Below, in pieces: positions 21,215 to 29,177 of a stretch of 32,014 nucleotides of DNA (the first letter of the stretch is position 1; each line of letters opens with the position of its first letter). Source of the DNA: [Streptosporangium] indianense (GTDB lineage Bacteria; Actinomycetota; Actinomycetes; Streptomycetales; Streptomycetaceae); the NCBI RefSeq assembly GCF_021474405.1, contig NZ_JAKEIO010000088.1, positions 1 to 32,014 on the forward strand, in the 5' to 3' direction. The position numbers and the translations under genes are program-made. The notes under the pieces were generated by a model. It was not told where the DNA came from. It ran no database searches and was given only the letters and a program-made list of their open reading frames with translations.

Positions 21215-22573
21215 GTGGGACGACTCTTCGGCACGGACGGCGTGCGCGGTGTCGCCAACGCGGATCTGACGGCGGAGATGGCCCTGGGCCTCTCCGTGGC
21301 CGCGGCACACGTACTGGCCGAGGCGGGCACGTTCGAGGGACACCGGCCCAAGGCCGTGGTCGGGCGTGACCCCCGTGCGTCCGGGGAGTTCCTGGAAGCC
21401 GCCGTGGTCGCGGGCCTCGCCAGCGCCGGCGTGGACGTCCTGCGCGTCGGTGTGCTGCCGACGCCCGCCGTGGCGTACCTGACCGGGGAGCTCGGCGCCG
21501 ACCTCGGTGTGATGCTCTCCGCGAGCCACAACGCCATGCCCGACAACGGCATCAAGTTCTTCGCCCGCGGCGGGCACAAGCTCGCCGACGAGCTGGAGGA
21601 CCGGATCGAGTCCGTCTACGAGGAGCACCGCACCGGTGCCCCGTGGGACCGTCCGACCGGGTCCGGCGTGGGCCGCGTACGCGCCTACGAGGAGGGCGCC
21701 GACCGGTACGTCGCACATCTGCTGAGTGTCCTGCCGAACCGGCTCGACGGGCTGAAGGTCGTCCTGGACGAGGCGCACGGCGCCGCCGCCCGGGTCTCGC
21801 CGGAGGCGTTCCGGCAGGCCGGTGCGCAGGTCGTCACGATCGGGGCCGAGCCCGACGGGCTCAACATCAACGACGGCTACGGTTCGACGCACCTGGAAAA
21901 GATCAAGGCCGCCGTCGTGGAGCACGGGGCCGACCTCGGCATCGCGCATGACGGTGACGCCGACCGGTGCCTCGCTGTCGACCACACCGGTGCGGAGGTG
22001 GACGGGGACCAGATCCTCGCGGTGCTCGCGCTGGCGATGCAGGAGCGTTCCGCGCTGCGGTCCGACACCGTCGTCGCGACGGTGATGTCGAACCTCGGGT
22101 TCAAGCTCGCCATGGAGCGCGAGGGCATCCGGCTGGTGCAGACCGCCGTCGGTGACCGGTACGTGCTGGAGGAGATGAAGGAGCACGGGTTCGCCCTCGG
22201 GGGCGAGCAGTCCGGGCACGTGATCATCCTCGACCACGCGACGACCGGCGACGGGACGCTGACCGGGCTGCTGCTGGCGGCGCGGGTGGCGCAGAGCGGG
22301 CGCGCGCTGGCGGATCTCGCCGCCGTCATGGAGCGGCTGCCGCAGGTGCTGATCAATGTGCCGGACGTCGACAGGACGCGGGTGGGGACGTCCGCGGAGC
22401 TGTCGGCGGCGGTCTCGGACGCGGAGCGGGAGCTCGGGGAGACCGGGCGGGTGCTGCTGCGGCCCTCCGGGACCGAGCCGTTGGTCCGTGTGATGGTGGA
22501 GGCGGCCGACATCGAGCAGGCTCGGTCTGTTGCGGGTCGGCTGGCTGACGCGGTGAAGTCCGCGCTCGGGTAG
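21215..22573 (+). CDS. glmM: phosphoglucosamine mutase
   Basis: GlmM converts glucosamine-6-phosphate to glucosamine-1-phosphate for UDP-GlcNAc and peptidoglycan synthesis. 452 aa from the GTG at 21215 (MGRLFGTDGVRGVANADLTA), with GGAGGAC 7 nt upstream; the open frame from 21176 would add a non-family leader. The phosphoserine loop SASHN has its Ser at 104, and the metal-binding loop DGDADR is at 246-251; GGEQSGHVI and the phosphate-binding RPSGTEPLVRVMVE follow. It works one step after GlmS, encoded at 26774. Confidence 0.96.
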   Translation: MGRLFGTDGVRGVANADLTAEMALGLSVAAAHVLAEAGTFEGHRPKAVVGRDPRASGEFLEAAVVAGLASAGVDVLRVGVLPTPAVAYLTGELGADLGVMLSASHNAMPDNGIKFFARGGHKLADELEDRIESVYEEHRTGAPWDRPTGSGVGRVRAYEEGADRYVAHLLSVLPNRLDGLKVVLDEAHGAAARVSPEAFRQAGAQVVTIGAEPDGLNINDGYGSTHLEKIKAAVVEHGADLGIAHDGDADRCLAVDHTGAEVDGDQILAVLALAMQERSALRSDTVVATVMSNLGFKLAMEREGIRLVQTAVGDRYVLEEMKEHGFALGGEQSGHVIILDHATTGDGTLTGLLLAARVAQSGRALADLAAVMERLPQVLINVPDVDRTRVGTSAELSAAVSDAERELGETGRVLLRPSGTEPLVRVMVEAADIEQARSVAGRLADAVKSALG

Positions 22574-22633
22574 TGAAACGGGCAGGGGGGTGGGGGCTGC
22601 GGTTGGCTGCCGGCTGACCGTCCGTCGTAGCTT

Positions 22634-22664
22634 GTCGCGCAGTTCCCCGCGCCCCTGAGGAGCG
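22634..22664 (+). repeat. intergenic hairpin repeat, copy 4 (glmM / DUF389 junction)
   Basis: TGTCGCGCAGTTCCCCGCG is followed by GCGCCCCTGAGGAGCGT, with one mismatch in the stem. It lies between the convergent glmM and DUF389 genes, where a bidirectional terminator would be expected. Confidence 0.72.
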
Positions 22665-22670
22665 TTGCCC

Positions 22671-23612
22671 TCACGGTGCGTTCTTGGGCTGCCTGGCCCA
22701 GAACCACTTCTGTGCCAGCAGCGTCAGCGTGCCCGCGACGATGATGCCCAGCAGGTTCAGCAGGAGCTGCTCCGTGGATCCCCAGGTCTGCTTCGTGTCG
22801 CCGTAGCTCAGGGCCACGGCCGCGTTCGCGGCGGCCGGGATCGTGGTGACCGAGATGGCCACGCCGACCAGGGCGCCCGATTTGGCCGACGTCAGCGAGA
22901 GCGTGCCGGCGATGCCGGCCAGGACCGCCACGACGAAGGACAGCCGGTCGGGGGCGTAGATGAAGCCGGTGTTGGGGCGGTCGGCTTCCAGCTGGGCCTC
23001 GGTGAAGAGGCCGACGGCGTCCATGAAGAGACTGAAGCCGACCGTCACCGCCATCGCCGCCGCGAAGCCCACCAGCAGGGCGACGAGCGAGCGCGCCGCG
23101 AGGCGCGGCTGGCGGCGGACCACCGCGGTGCTGATTCCCGCGAGTGGGCCGAACTCCGGGCCCACCGCCATGGCTCCGACGATCAGAATCGAGTTGTCCA
23201 GGACCACGCCGCAGGCCGCGATCATGGTGGCGAGCGTGATGAAGGCCAGGTACGTGACCGAGAGGGTGGATTCCTCGTGCGTCGCGTCGGACAGGTGCTC
23301 CCACAGGACCGCGTCGGAAGCCTCGCCGGGCGCGTCCGCCTCGGCCTTGTCCGCCCGCTTCGACAGGGACAGGTCGATGGACTCGACGGCGATGGAGCCC
23401 GTGGTGTCTATCCCCAGGTTTCGCAGGCCGGTGAGCAGCTCGTCGCCCGCCTCGCGCGCCACGTCGCACATCACCACGTCCCCGGCGGGGTCGCGGGCGG
23501 CGCCCGGCAGCACGACGAGGTGGGTGGTGCCGACCGTCTTCTCGATCAGCAGCACCACTTCGTCGGTCCGGTCGGACGGTGTGATCAGGCGCAGATGGAG
23601 CATGGCGCTCAT
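22671..23612 (-). CDS. DUF389 family integral membrane protein
   Basis: A 313-aa protein with a soluble N-terminal ferredoxin-like part (residues 1-110, MLHLRLITPSDRTDEVVLLI) and about six hydrophobic segments after it, including the family block ILIVGAMAVGPEFGPLAGIS. DUF389 proteins are of unknown function; transport has been suggested. It lies 23 nt downstream of coaA on the same strand, so the two are probably co-transcribed. AAAGG 8-9 nt before the ATG at 23612 favours that start; an in-frame ATG at 23603 (MLHLRLI) is the alternative. Confidence 0.88.
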   Translation of the reverse strand: MSAMLHLRLITPSDRTDEVVLLIEKTVGTTHLVVLPGAARDPAGDVVMCDVAREAGDELLTGLRNLGIDTTGSIAVESIDLSLSKRADKAEADAPGEASDAVLWEHLSDATHEESTLSVTYLAFITLATMIAACGVVLDNSILIVGAMAVGPEFGPLAGISTAVVRRQPRLAARSLVALLVGFAAAMAVTVGFSLFMDAVGLFTEAQLEADRPNTGFIYAPDRLSFVVAVLAGIAGTLSLTSAKSGALVGVAISVTTIPAAANAAVALSYGDTKQTWGSTEQLLLNLLGIIVAGTLTLLAQKWFWARQPKNAP

Positions 23613-23635
23613 CTAACCCGCCTTTCGGCTCGGAG

Positions 23636-24625
23636 TCACAGCTTGCGCAGGCTCAGCCGTTGCACCTTGTGGTCCGGGCCCTTGCGCAGCACCAGGGTGG
23701 CGCGGCCGCGGGTGGGGGCGATGTTCTCCACCAGGTTGGGCCGGTTGATCGTGCGCCACATCGTCCGGGCGTAGTCCAGGGCCTCCTCCTCCGAGACCTG
23801 GGTGTACTTGCGGAAGTACGAGGAGGGGTTCTGGAAGGCGGTCGCGCGCAGCTTGCGGAAGCGGTTGAGGTACCAGGTCTCGATGTCCTCGACGCGGGCG
23901 TCGACGTACACGCTGAAGTCGAAGTAGTCGGCGAGGCCGACGCGGGTGCGGCCGTCCTTGCCGGGCAGGGCCGGCTGGAGGACGTTCAGGCCCTCGACGA
24001 TCAGGATGTCGGGGCGGCGGACCGTGAGCCTCTTGTCGGGGACGATGTCGTAGATCAGGTGGGAGTAGACGGGCGCGGTGACCTCGTTCTTGCCGGCCTT
24101 GATGTCGGCGACGAAGCGGGTCAGGGCCCGGCGGTCGTAGGACTCCGGGAAGCCTTTGCGGGACATCAGGCCGCGGGCCTGGAGTTCCTTCGTCGGCAGC
24201 AGGAAGCCGTCGGTGGTGACCAGCTCGACGCGCGGGTGCTCGGGCCAGCGCGACAGCAGGGCCTGGAGGAGGCGGGCGACCGTCGACTTGCCCACGGCCA
24301 CCGAACCGGCGACCCCTATGACGAACGGTGTGCCCGACTGGGAGCCCTGTTCGCCCAGGAACGTGTTCAGGGCGCCTCTGAGGCCGTCGGTGGCACCGAC
24401 GTAGAGGTTGAGAAGTCTGGACAGCGGGAGGTAGATGTCCCGCACCTCGTCGAGGTCGATCACGTCGCCGAGACCGCGCAGCTTCTCGACCTCCTCGGCC
24501 GTCAGTGGCAGCGGCGTCTTGTCGCGCAGCGCACTCCACTCGGCTCGGGTGAGGTCGACGTAGGGAGTCGCCTCCGGGCGGGGCCGGTGGGCGCTCCGGG
24601 GCATCGAGGAGACCGGAGAGATCAC
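23636..24625 (-). CDS. coaA: type I pantothenate kinase
   Basis: CoaA phosphorylates pantothenate, the committed step of CoA synthesis. 329 aa with the P-loop GVAGSVAVGKST (residues 104-115), the block VTTDGFLLPTKELQARGLMS and the C-terminal region with RTMWRTINRPNLVENIAPTR. GTG start (MISPVSSMPRSAHRPRPEAT); an internal ATG eight codons later is possible. No strong ribosome-binding site is seen. It is divergent from the ABC transporter genes. Its product CoA supplies the phosphopantetheine that AcpS, also in this window, attaches to carrier proteins. Confidence 0.95.
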   Translation of the reverse strand: MISPVSSMPRSAHRPRPEATPYVDLTRAEWSALRDKTPLPLTAEEVEKLRGLGDVIDLDEVRDIYLPLSRLLNLYVGATDGLRGALNTFLGEQGSQSGTPFVIGVAGSVAVGKSTVARLLQALLSRWPEHPRVELVTTDGFLLPTKELQARGLMSRKGFPESYDRRALTRFVADIKAGKNEVTAPVYSHLIYDIVPDKRLTVRRPDILIVEGLNVLQPALPGKDGRTRVGLADYFDFSVYVDARVEDIETWYLNRFRKLRATAFQNPSSYFRKYTQVSEEEALDYARTMWRTINRPNLVENIAPTRGRATLVLRKGPDHKVQRLSLRKL

Positions 24626-24795
24626 AGTCCATTGTTACGGGAGTACGAACGAACGGTGAGGTGGGATCCGTCACGCGATTCGTTCGACCCGCTTCAGACT
24701 GGGAAAAACTGATTCGGGTGGAATGTCAGTGGCGTGCGTCACAGTTGTGGAGAGGGTGGGCCCGGTCCGGGGTCCACGAACGCCCGGGAGTACCC
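24626..24795. promoter_or_regulatory. divergent coaA / ABC transporter control region
   Basis: This gap contains an inverted repeat, CGAACGAA (24646-24653) and TTCGTTCG (24679-24686), separated by 25 bp, between the divergent coaA and ABC transporter genes. It could be a regulator site or fold as a stem. AACAAT at about 24631-24636 (minus strand) is a possible but poorly placed coaA -10. Confidence 0.35.
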
Positions 24796-25803
24796 ATGAC
24801 GTACGCGATAGAGGCGGAAGGCCTGGTCAAGCGGTTCCGGGAGACCGAGGCACTGGCCGGTGTCGACCTGGCGGCCCGCAAGGGCACTGTGCTCGGGCTG
24901 CTGGGCCCCAACGGCGCCGGGAAGACGACCGCGGTGCGGATCTTCGCGACTCTGCTGCGCCCGGACCGGGGGACGGCCCGGGTGGCCGGGCACGACGTGG
25001 TCCGGGAGGCCGGGGTCGTCCGTTCCCTCGTCGGGCTGACCGGGCAGTACGCGGCGGTCGACGAGAACCTGACGGGCACGGAGAACCTGCTGCTCATCGG
25101 ACGGCTGCTGGGGCTGCCGAGGCGGGAGGCCAAGGCGCGGGCCGGTGAACTGCTGGAGCGGTTCCAGCTGACCCACGCGGCCGGGCGGGCGGCGAAGACC
25201 TTCTCGGGCGGCATGCGCCGACGTCTGGACCTCGCGGCCAGCCTCGTCGGCCGGCCCAGCATCCTCTTCCTCGACGAGCCGACCACCGGCCTCGATCCGC
25301 ACAGCCGTGGTGAGCTGTGGGACCTGCTGCGGGGTCTGGTCGCGGACGGGGCGACCGCCCTGCTGACCACGCAGTATCTGAACGAGGCCGATGTCCTCGC
25401 CGACGACATCGTCGTGATCGACAAGGGGCGGGTGATCGCCGAGGGCACACCGGACCAGTTGAAGGCGCAGGTCGGCGGCCAGGTGCTGGAGCTCAGGCCG
25501 ATCTCCGGGCAGGACTTGGCGCGGGCGCACGCGCTGGTGGCCGGGGCCGCCGGGCCGGCGGCCCGGATCGAGGGCGAGACGGTCACCGCCCCGGTGAAGG
25601 ACCCCGAGCTGATGCCGGCCGTGGTGCGCGCGCTGGACCGGGAGGGCATCGCGGTCGGGGAGCTGGCCCTGCGCCGCTCCTCGCTCGACGAGGTCTTCCT
25701 GTCCCTGACCGGCCACCGCGCCGAGCCGGGCCAGGCCGAGGGGGACGGCGGTGCGGCCGTCCGGGAGGACGAGGAACTGGAGAAGGCGGTGAGCCGGTCA
25801 TGA
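24796..25803 (+). CDS. DrrA-type ABC transporter ATP-binding protein
   Basis: A 335-aa ATPase of the daunorubicin-resistance (DrrA) subfamily, which powers drug or lipid export with an ABC-2 permease. Walker A GPNGAGKTT (37-45), signature SGGMRRRLDLA (137-147), Walker B ILFLDE (156-161), then TTGLDPHSRGELW. The switch His of most ABC ATPases is Gln (TTQYLNEAD, Q193), as is usual in DrrA-like proteins. About 100 extra residues form the typical C-terminal domain. The ATG at 24796 has GGGAG 5 nt upstream. The stop overlaps the permease ATG (ATGA). Confidence 0.93.
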   Translation: MTYAIEAEGLVKRFRETEALAGVDLAARKGTVLGLLGPNGAGKTTAVRIFATLLRPDRGTARVAGHDVVREAGVVRSLVGLTGQYAAVDENLTGTENLLLIGRLLGLPRREAKARAGELLERFQLTHAAGRAAKTFSGGMRRRLDLAASLVGRPSILFLDEPTTGLDPHSRGELWDLLRGLVADGATALLTTQYLNEADVLADDIVVIDKGRVIAEGTPDQLKAQVGGQVLELRPISGQDLARAHALVAGAAGPAARIEGETVTAPVKDPELMPAVVRALDREGIAVGELALRRSSLDEVFLSLTGHRAEPGQAEGDGGAAVREDEELEKAVSRS

Positions 25804-26615
25804 CCGCCGACGCCGGCACCCTCGACGCGCCGGTCACCGCGTCGGGCCGGGTACCGCCCCTCGCCGGACTGCGGCAGACCTTCACGATGGCCTGGCGGAG
25901 CCTGGTGGCCGTCAAGCACAACCCGCTCGAACTGGTCGACTACAGCATCACGCCGATCATGTTCGTGTTCCTGTTCACCTATGTCCTCGGCGGGCAGATG
26001 GCCGGCTCGCCCGAGGCGTATCTGAAGTACGCGCTGCCCGGGATCATCGTGCAGAACACCTTGTTCATGACGATGTACACGGCGATGGCGCTCAACACCG
26101 ACCTCACCAAGGGTGTCTTCGACCGGCTGCGCAGCCTGCCCATCGCCCGCTCCGCCCCGCTCGTCGGCCGGATCACCGCCGACCTCGCGAAGCACCTGTG
26201 GGCGCTGCTGCTGATGATCGGCCTCGGCCTGGCACTCGGCTTCCGCGTCACCGGCGGGCTCGGCGGGTTCCTGCTCGGCACCCTGCTGGTGATGGTGTTC
26301 GCCGCGGCCGTGTCGTGGAGCGCGGTGCTGATCGGGATGCTGGCGGGTGACGCCGAGAAGGTCCAGGCGTTCGCCTTCACGCTCATCTTCCCGATCACCT
26401 TCACCAGCAGCGCGTTCGTCGTCGTCGACACGATGCCGGGCTGGCTCCAGGCATGGAGCGACGTCAATCCGGTGACGCACCTGTCGGATGCGTTCCGGGG
26501 GCTGCTGCTGGGCGGGGCGGTGGCGGAGCCGGTGATGTGGTCGCTGGTGTGGGCCGCGGGCATCGCGCTGGTGTTCTATCCCCTGGCCATGCGGGCCTAT
26601 CGGGCGAAGGTCTGA
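25800..26615 (+). CDS. ABC-2 type transporter permease (DrrB-like)
   Basis: A 271-aa membrane protein with about six hydrophobic segments (first at about residues 55-75, ITPIMFVFLFTYVLGG; last near 240-260). Family blocks: ALPGIIVQNTLFMTMYTAMA, FDRLRSLPIARSAPLVGRIT, FPITFTSSAFVVVDTMPGWL and NPVTHLSDAFRGLLLG, which match the DrrB/ABC-2 family. The 4-nt overlap with the ATPase gene shows they form one exporter. The substrate cannot be told from the sequence, and there is no adjacent biosynthetic gene or TetR regulator. Confidence 0.92.
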   Translation: MTADAGTLDAPVTASGRVPPLAGLRQTFTMAWRSLVAVKHNPLELVDYSITPIMFVFLFTYVLGGQMAGSPEAYLKYALPGIIVQNTLFMTMYTAMALNTDLTKGVFDRLRSLPIARSAPLVGRITADLAKHLWALLLMIGLGLALGFRVTGGLGGFLLGTLLVMVFAAAVSWSAVLIGMLAGDAEKVQAFAFTLIFPITFTSSAFVVVDTMPGWLQAWSDVNPVTHLSDAFRGLLLGGAVAEPVMWSLVWAAGIALVFYPLAMRAYRAKV

Positions 26616-26760
26616 GACGCGGTCAGCTCGCCGTCAGTCGTCACCGCGGGTGCCCATGAGGAGGCGTCAGGGCGGAAAGACGCCGTCGCGGTGGTCCTGT
26701 AAGCCGGGATTATTTCCGAATCCGGGCACGCTTCAGGGGTTTTCCGAGAGCATCGGACCG

Positions 26761-26766
26761 TAGGCT
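26761..26766 (+). promoter_or_regulatory. -10 box of a predicted leaderless glmS promoter
   Basis: TAGGCT, 7 nt (GCGGCTC), then the glmS ATG at 26774. No Shine-Dalgarno is present. The -35 region (GGTTTT near 26738) is weak. Confidence 0.55.
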
Positions 26767-26773
26767 GCGGCTC

Positions 26774-28621
26774 ATGTGTGGAATCGTGGGTTACGTGGGG
26801 CCGCAGTCCGCGCTCGAGGTCGTCATGGCCGGGCTGAAGCGGCTGGAGTACCGGGGATACGACTCGGCGGGCGTCGCCGTCCTGGCCGACGGGGGGCTGG
26901 CGACGGCCAAGAAGGCCGGCAAACTGCTCAACCTGGAGAAGGAGCTGGACGGCAGACCGCTGCCGACCGGCGCGACGGGCATCGGACACACCCGCTGGGC
27001 GACGCACGGCGCCCCGACGGACACCAACGCCCACCCGCACATCGACAACGCGGGCCGGGTCGCCGTGGTGCACAACGGCATCATCGAGAACTTCGCCCTG
27101 CTGCGCGCCGAGCTGGCGGAGCGCGGGCACGAGCTGTCCTCCGAGACCGACACCGAGGTCGTGGCGCATCTGCTCGCCGAGGAGTTCTCCTCCTGCGCGG
27201 ACCTCGCCGAAGCGATGCGGCTGGTGTGCCGGCGGCTGGAGGGCGCGTTCACGCTGGTCGCGGTGCACGCCGACGAGCCGGACGTGGTGGTCGGCGCACG
27301 GCGGAACTCCCCGCTGGTGGTCGGGGTGGGAGAGGGCGAGGCCTTCCTCGCCTCGGACGTCGCCGCGTTCATCGCCCACACCCGTTCGGCGATCGAACTC
27401 GGGCAGGACCAGGTGGTGGAGCTGCGCCGGGACGGCGTGACCGTGACCGGCTTCGACGGCCGCCCGGCCGACGTGCGGTCCTACCACGTCGACTGGGACG
27501 CGTCGGCCGCCGAGAAGGGCGGCTACGACTACTTCATGCTCAAGGAGATCGCCGAGCAGCCCAAGGCGGTCGCGGACACACTCCTCGGCCGGATCGACGG
27601 GTCCGGTTCGCTGACGCTGGACGAGGTGCGGATCCCGCCGGGCGTGCTGCGGGAGATCGACAAGGTCGTCATCATCGCCTGCGGTACGGCCTTCCACGCC
27701 GGGCTGATCGCCAAGTACGCGATCGAGCACTGGACGCGGCTGCCCTGCGAGGTGGAGCTGGCCAGCGAGTTCCGCTACCGGGACCCGATCCTGGACGCGC
27801 AGACGCTGGTGATCGCCATCTCCCAGTCGGGCGAGACCATGGACACGCTGATGGCGCTGCGGCACGCCCGTGAGCAGGGCTCCAAGGTGCTGGCGATCTG
27901 CAACACCAACGGCTCGACGATTCCGCGCGAGTCGGACGCGGTGCTGTACACACACGCCGGGCCCGAGGTGGCCGTCGCCTCGACCAAGGCGTTCCTCACG
28001 CAGCTCGTGGCCTGCTACCTGGTCGCCCTGTACCTGGGGCAGGTGCGCGGCACGAAGTGGGGCGACGAGATCCGGGCGGTGATCCGCGACCTGTCCTCCA
28101 TCTCCGGTGCGGTGGACGAGGTGCTGGGCACGATGGAGCCGGTGCGGGAGCTGGCGCGCACGCTGGCCACCAAGAAGACGGTGCTCTTCCTCGGGCGGCA
28201 CGTGGGGTATCCCGTGGCGCTGGAAGGCGCGCTGAAGCTCAAGGAACTCGCCTACATGCACGCGGAGGGGTTCGCGGCCGGGGAGCTGAAGCACGGGCCG
28301 ATCGCGCTGATCGAGGAGGACATGCCGGTGGTCGTGGTGGTGCCCTCGCCGCGCGGACGGTCGGTGCTGCACGACAAGATCGTGTCCAACATCCAGGAGA
28401 TCCGGGCGCGCGGTGCGCGGACGATCGTGATCGCGGAGGAGGGCGACGAGGCGGTCGTGCCGTACGCGGACCACCTGGTCCGGGTGCCGGCCACCCCGAC
28501 GCTGCTGCAGCCGCTCGTGGCGACGGTGCCGCTGCAGGTGTTCGCCTGTGAGCTGGCGACGGCCCGCGGCAACGAGGTGGACCAGCCGCGGAACCTGGCG
28601 AAGTCGGTGACGGTGGAGTGA
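26774..28621 (+). CDS. glmS: glutamine-fructose-6-phosphate aminotransferase (isomerising)
   Basis: GlmS makes glucosamine-6-phosphate from fructose-6-phosphate and glutamine, the entry to amino-sugar and peptidoglycan synthesis. 615 aa. The N-terminal glutaminase starts MCGIVGYVGPQ with catalytic Cys2; GIGHTRWATHG and HNGIIEN follow. Two SIS isomerase domains contain SQSGETMDTLMALRHAREQG and a Thr/Ser phosphate-binding loop (ASTKAFLTQL); the C terminus is PRNLAKSVTVE. The mRNA is probably leaderless, so no glmS ribozyme is expected. Streptomycetes often have a second glmS elsewhere. Confidence 0.96.
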   Translation: MCGIVGYVGPQSALEVVMAGLKRLEYRGYDSAGVAVLADGGLATAKKAGKLLNLEKELDGRPLPTGATGIGHTRWATHGAPTDTNAHPHIDNAGRVAVVHNGIIENFALLRAELAERGHELSSETDTEVVAHLLAEEFSSCADLAEAMRLVCRRLEGAFTLVAVHADEPDVVVGARRNSPLVVGVGEGEAFLASDVAAFIAHTRSAIELGQDQVVELRRDGVTVTGFDGRPADVRSYHVDWDASAAEKGGYDYFMLKEIAEQPKAVADTLLGRIDGSGSLTLDEVRIPPGVLREIDKVVIIACGTAFHAGLIAKYAIEHWTRLPCEVELASEFRYRDPILDAQTLVIAISQSGETMDTLMALRHAREQGSKVLAICNTNGSTIPRESDAVLYTHAGPEVAVASTKAFLTQLVACYLVALYLGQVRGTKWGDEIRAVIRDLSSISGAVDEVLGTMEPVRELARTLATKKTVLFLGRHVGYPVALEGALKLKELAYMHAEGFAAGELKHGPIALIEEDMPVVVVVPSPRGRSVLHDKIVSNIQEIRARGARTIVIAEEGDEAVVPYADHLVRVPATPTLLQPLVATVPLQVFACELATARGNEVDQPRNLAKSVTVE

Positions 28622-28627
28622 GCACCG

Positions 28628-28656
28628 GGGGCGGGCGGCTTGTCGCCGCCCGCCCC
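28628..28656. terminator. bidirectional terminator between glmS and the SH3-like gene
   Basis: GGGGCGGGCGGC (28628-28639) pairs perfectly with GCCGCCCGCCCC (28645-28656) around a TTGTC loop, between two convergent genes. No T-run on either strand. Confidence 0.75.
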
Positions 28657-28673
28657 TGCCGCCCGCCCGGCGA

Positions 28674-29021
28674 CTACCAGTTGATGCAGGTCTTCGGGAC
28701 CCAGCCGTTCACCTTGTCGCCGCCGTAGTACCACTGGTTGCTCGTCTTGCCGCAGGCCGTGTACGAGCCGCCCTTGAAGGACTTGCCGTCGTTGCAGATG
28801 CCGCCCTTCTTGCCCTTGCCCCAGATGCCGAGGGCCGTGGCGGACGTCTTCGGTGCGCTGCGGACGTTGACGGTCTCCTTGGCCTTGACGTTGACGATCG
28901 CCTTGCTGCAGTCCTTCGGCGGGGCCGCGGCGGCGGTGCCCGCGGCGGCGACGGTGCCGGTGAGGGCCGTGGCGAAGAGAGCCAGGGCACTGGCCGCGGT
29001 TCCCAGCGACGCGAACTTCAT
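28674..29021 (-). CDS. small secreted SH3-like protein
   Basis: A 115-aa preprotein. A Sec signal peptide (residues 1-33, hydrophobic core SALALFATALTGTVAAAG, probable cleavage after AAAA) precedes a mature domain of about 80 aa. The segment ETVNVRSAPKTSATALGIW is the characteristic start of a bacterial SH3 (SH3b) domain, often a cell-wall ligand-binding module. Four Cys (DCSK, GICN, TACG, KTCIN) could form two disulfides. GGGAGGAC is 7-8 nt before the ATG. Small, free-standing SH3b proteins of this type are common in streptomycetes; function unknown. Confidence 0.9.
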   Translation of the reverse strand: MKFASLGTAASALALFATALTGTVAAAGTAAAAPPKDCSKAIVNVKAKETVNVRSAPKTSATALGIWGKGKKGGICNDGKSFKGGSYTACGKTSNQWYYGGDKVNGWVPKTCINW

Positions 29022-29164
29022 GATCGGTGTCCTCCCGTTTGGTGCGATGCCGTTTGCTCATCGCGGTCGGCGCGAACTCTATAGGGAGGGCCGGGAGTTG
29101 AAGATCACGGGGTCGTCCGGGAAGTGCTCCGGGTACTGTTCGGGCCGGATGCGGCCCGTCACCG

Positions 29165-29170
29165 TAGGGT
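29165..29170 (+). promoter_or_regulatory. -10 box of a predicted leaderless acpS promoter
   Basis: TAGGGT, 7 nt (GCTGCCC), then the acpS ATG at 29178. No Shine-Dalgarno is seen. Confidence 0.55.
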
Positions 29171-29177
29171 GCTGCCC

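Noticed and set aside
22671..22680. A tRNA or rRNA gene anywhere in the window
   Set aside because: No cloverleaf with CCA-adjacent acceptor stem or rRNA signature was noticed while reading; I could not run a dedicated scan. The coordinates are only a placeholder for the whole window.
24661..24795. Extended N terminus for the ABC ATPase from the GTG at 24661
   Set aside because: The added residues are not ABC-like, and the ATG at 24796 has a proper ribosome-binding site.
26616..26773. Possible glmS ribozyme or riboswitch upstream of glmS
   Set aside because: The predicted -10 box is 7 nt before the ATG, leaving no leader, and the glmS ribozyme is mainly a Firmicutes feature; no matching structure was seen.
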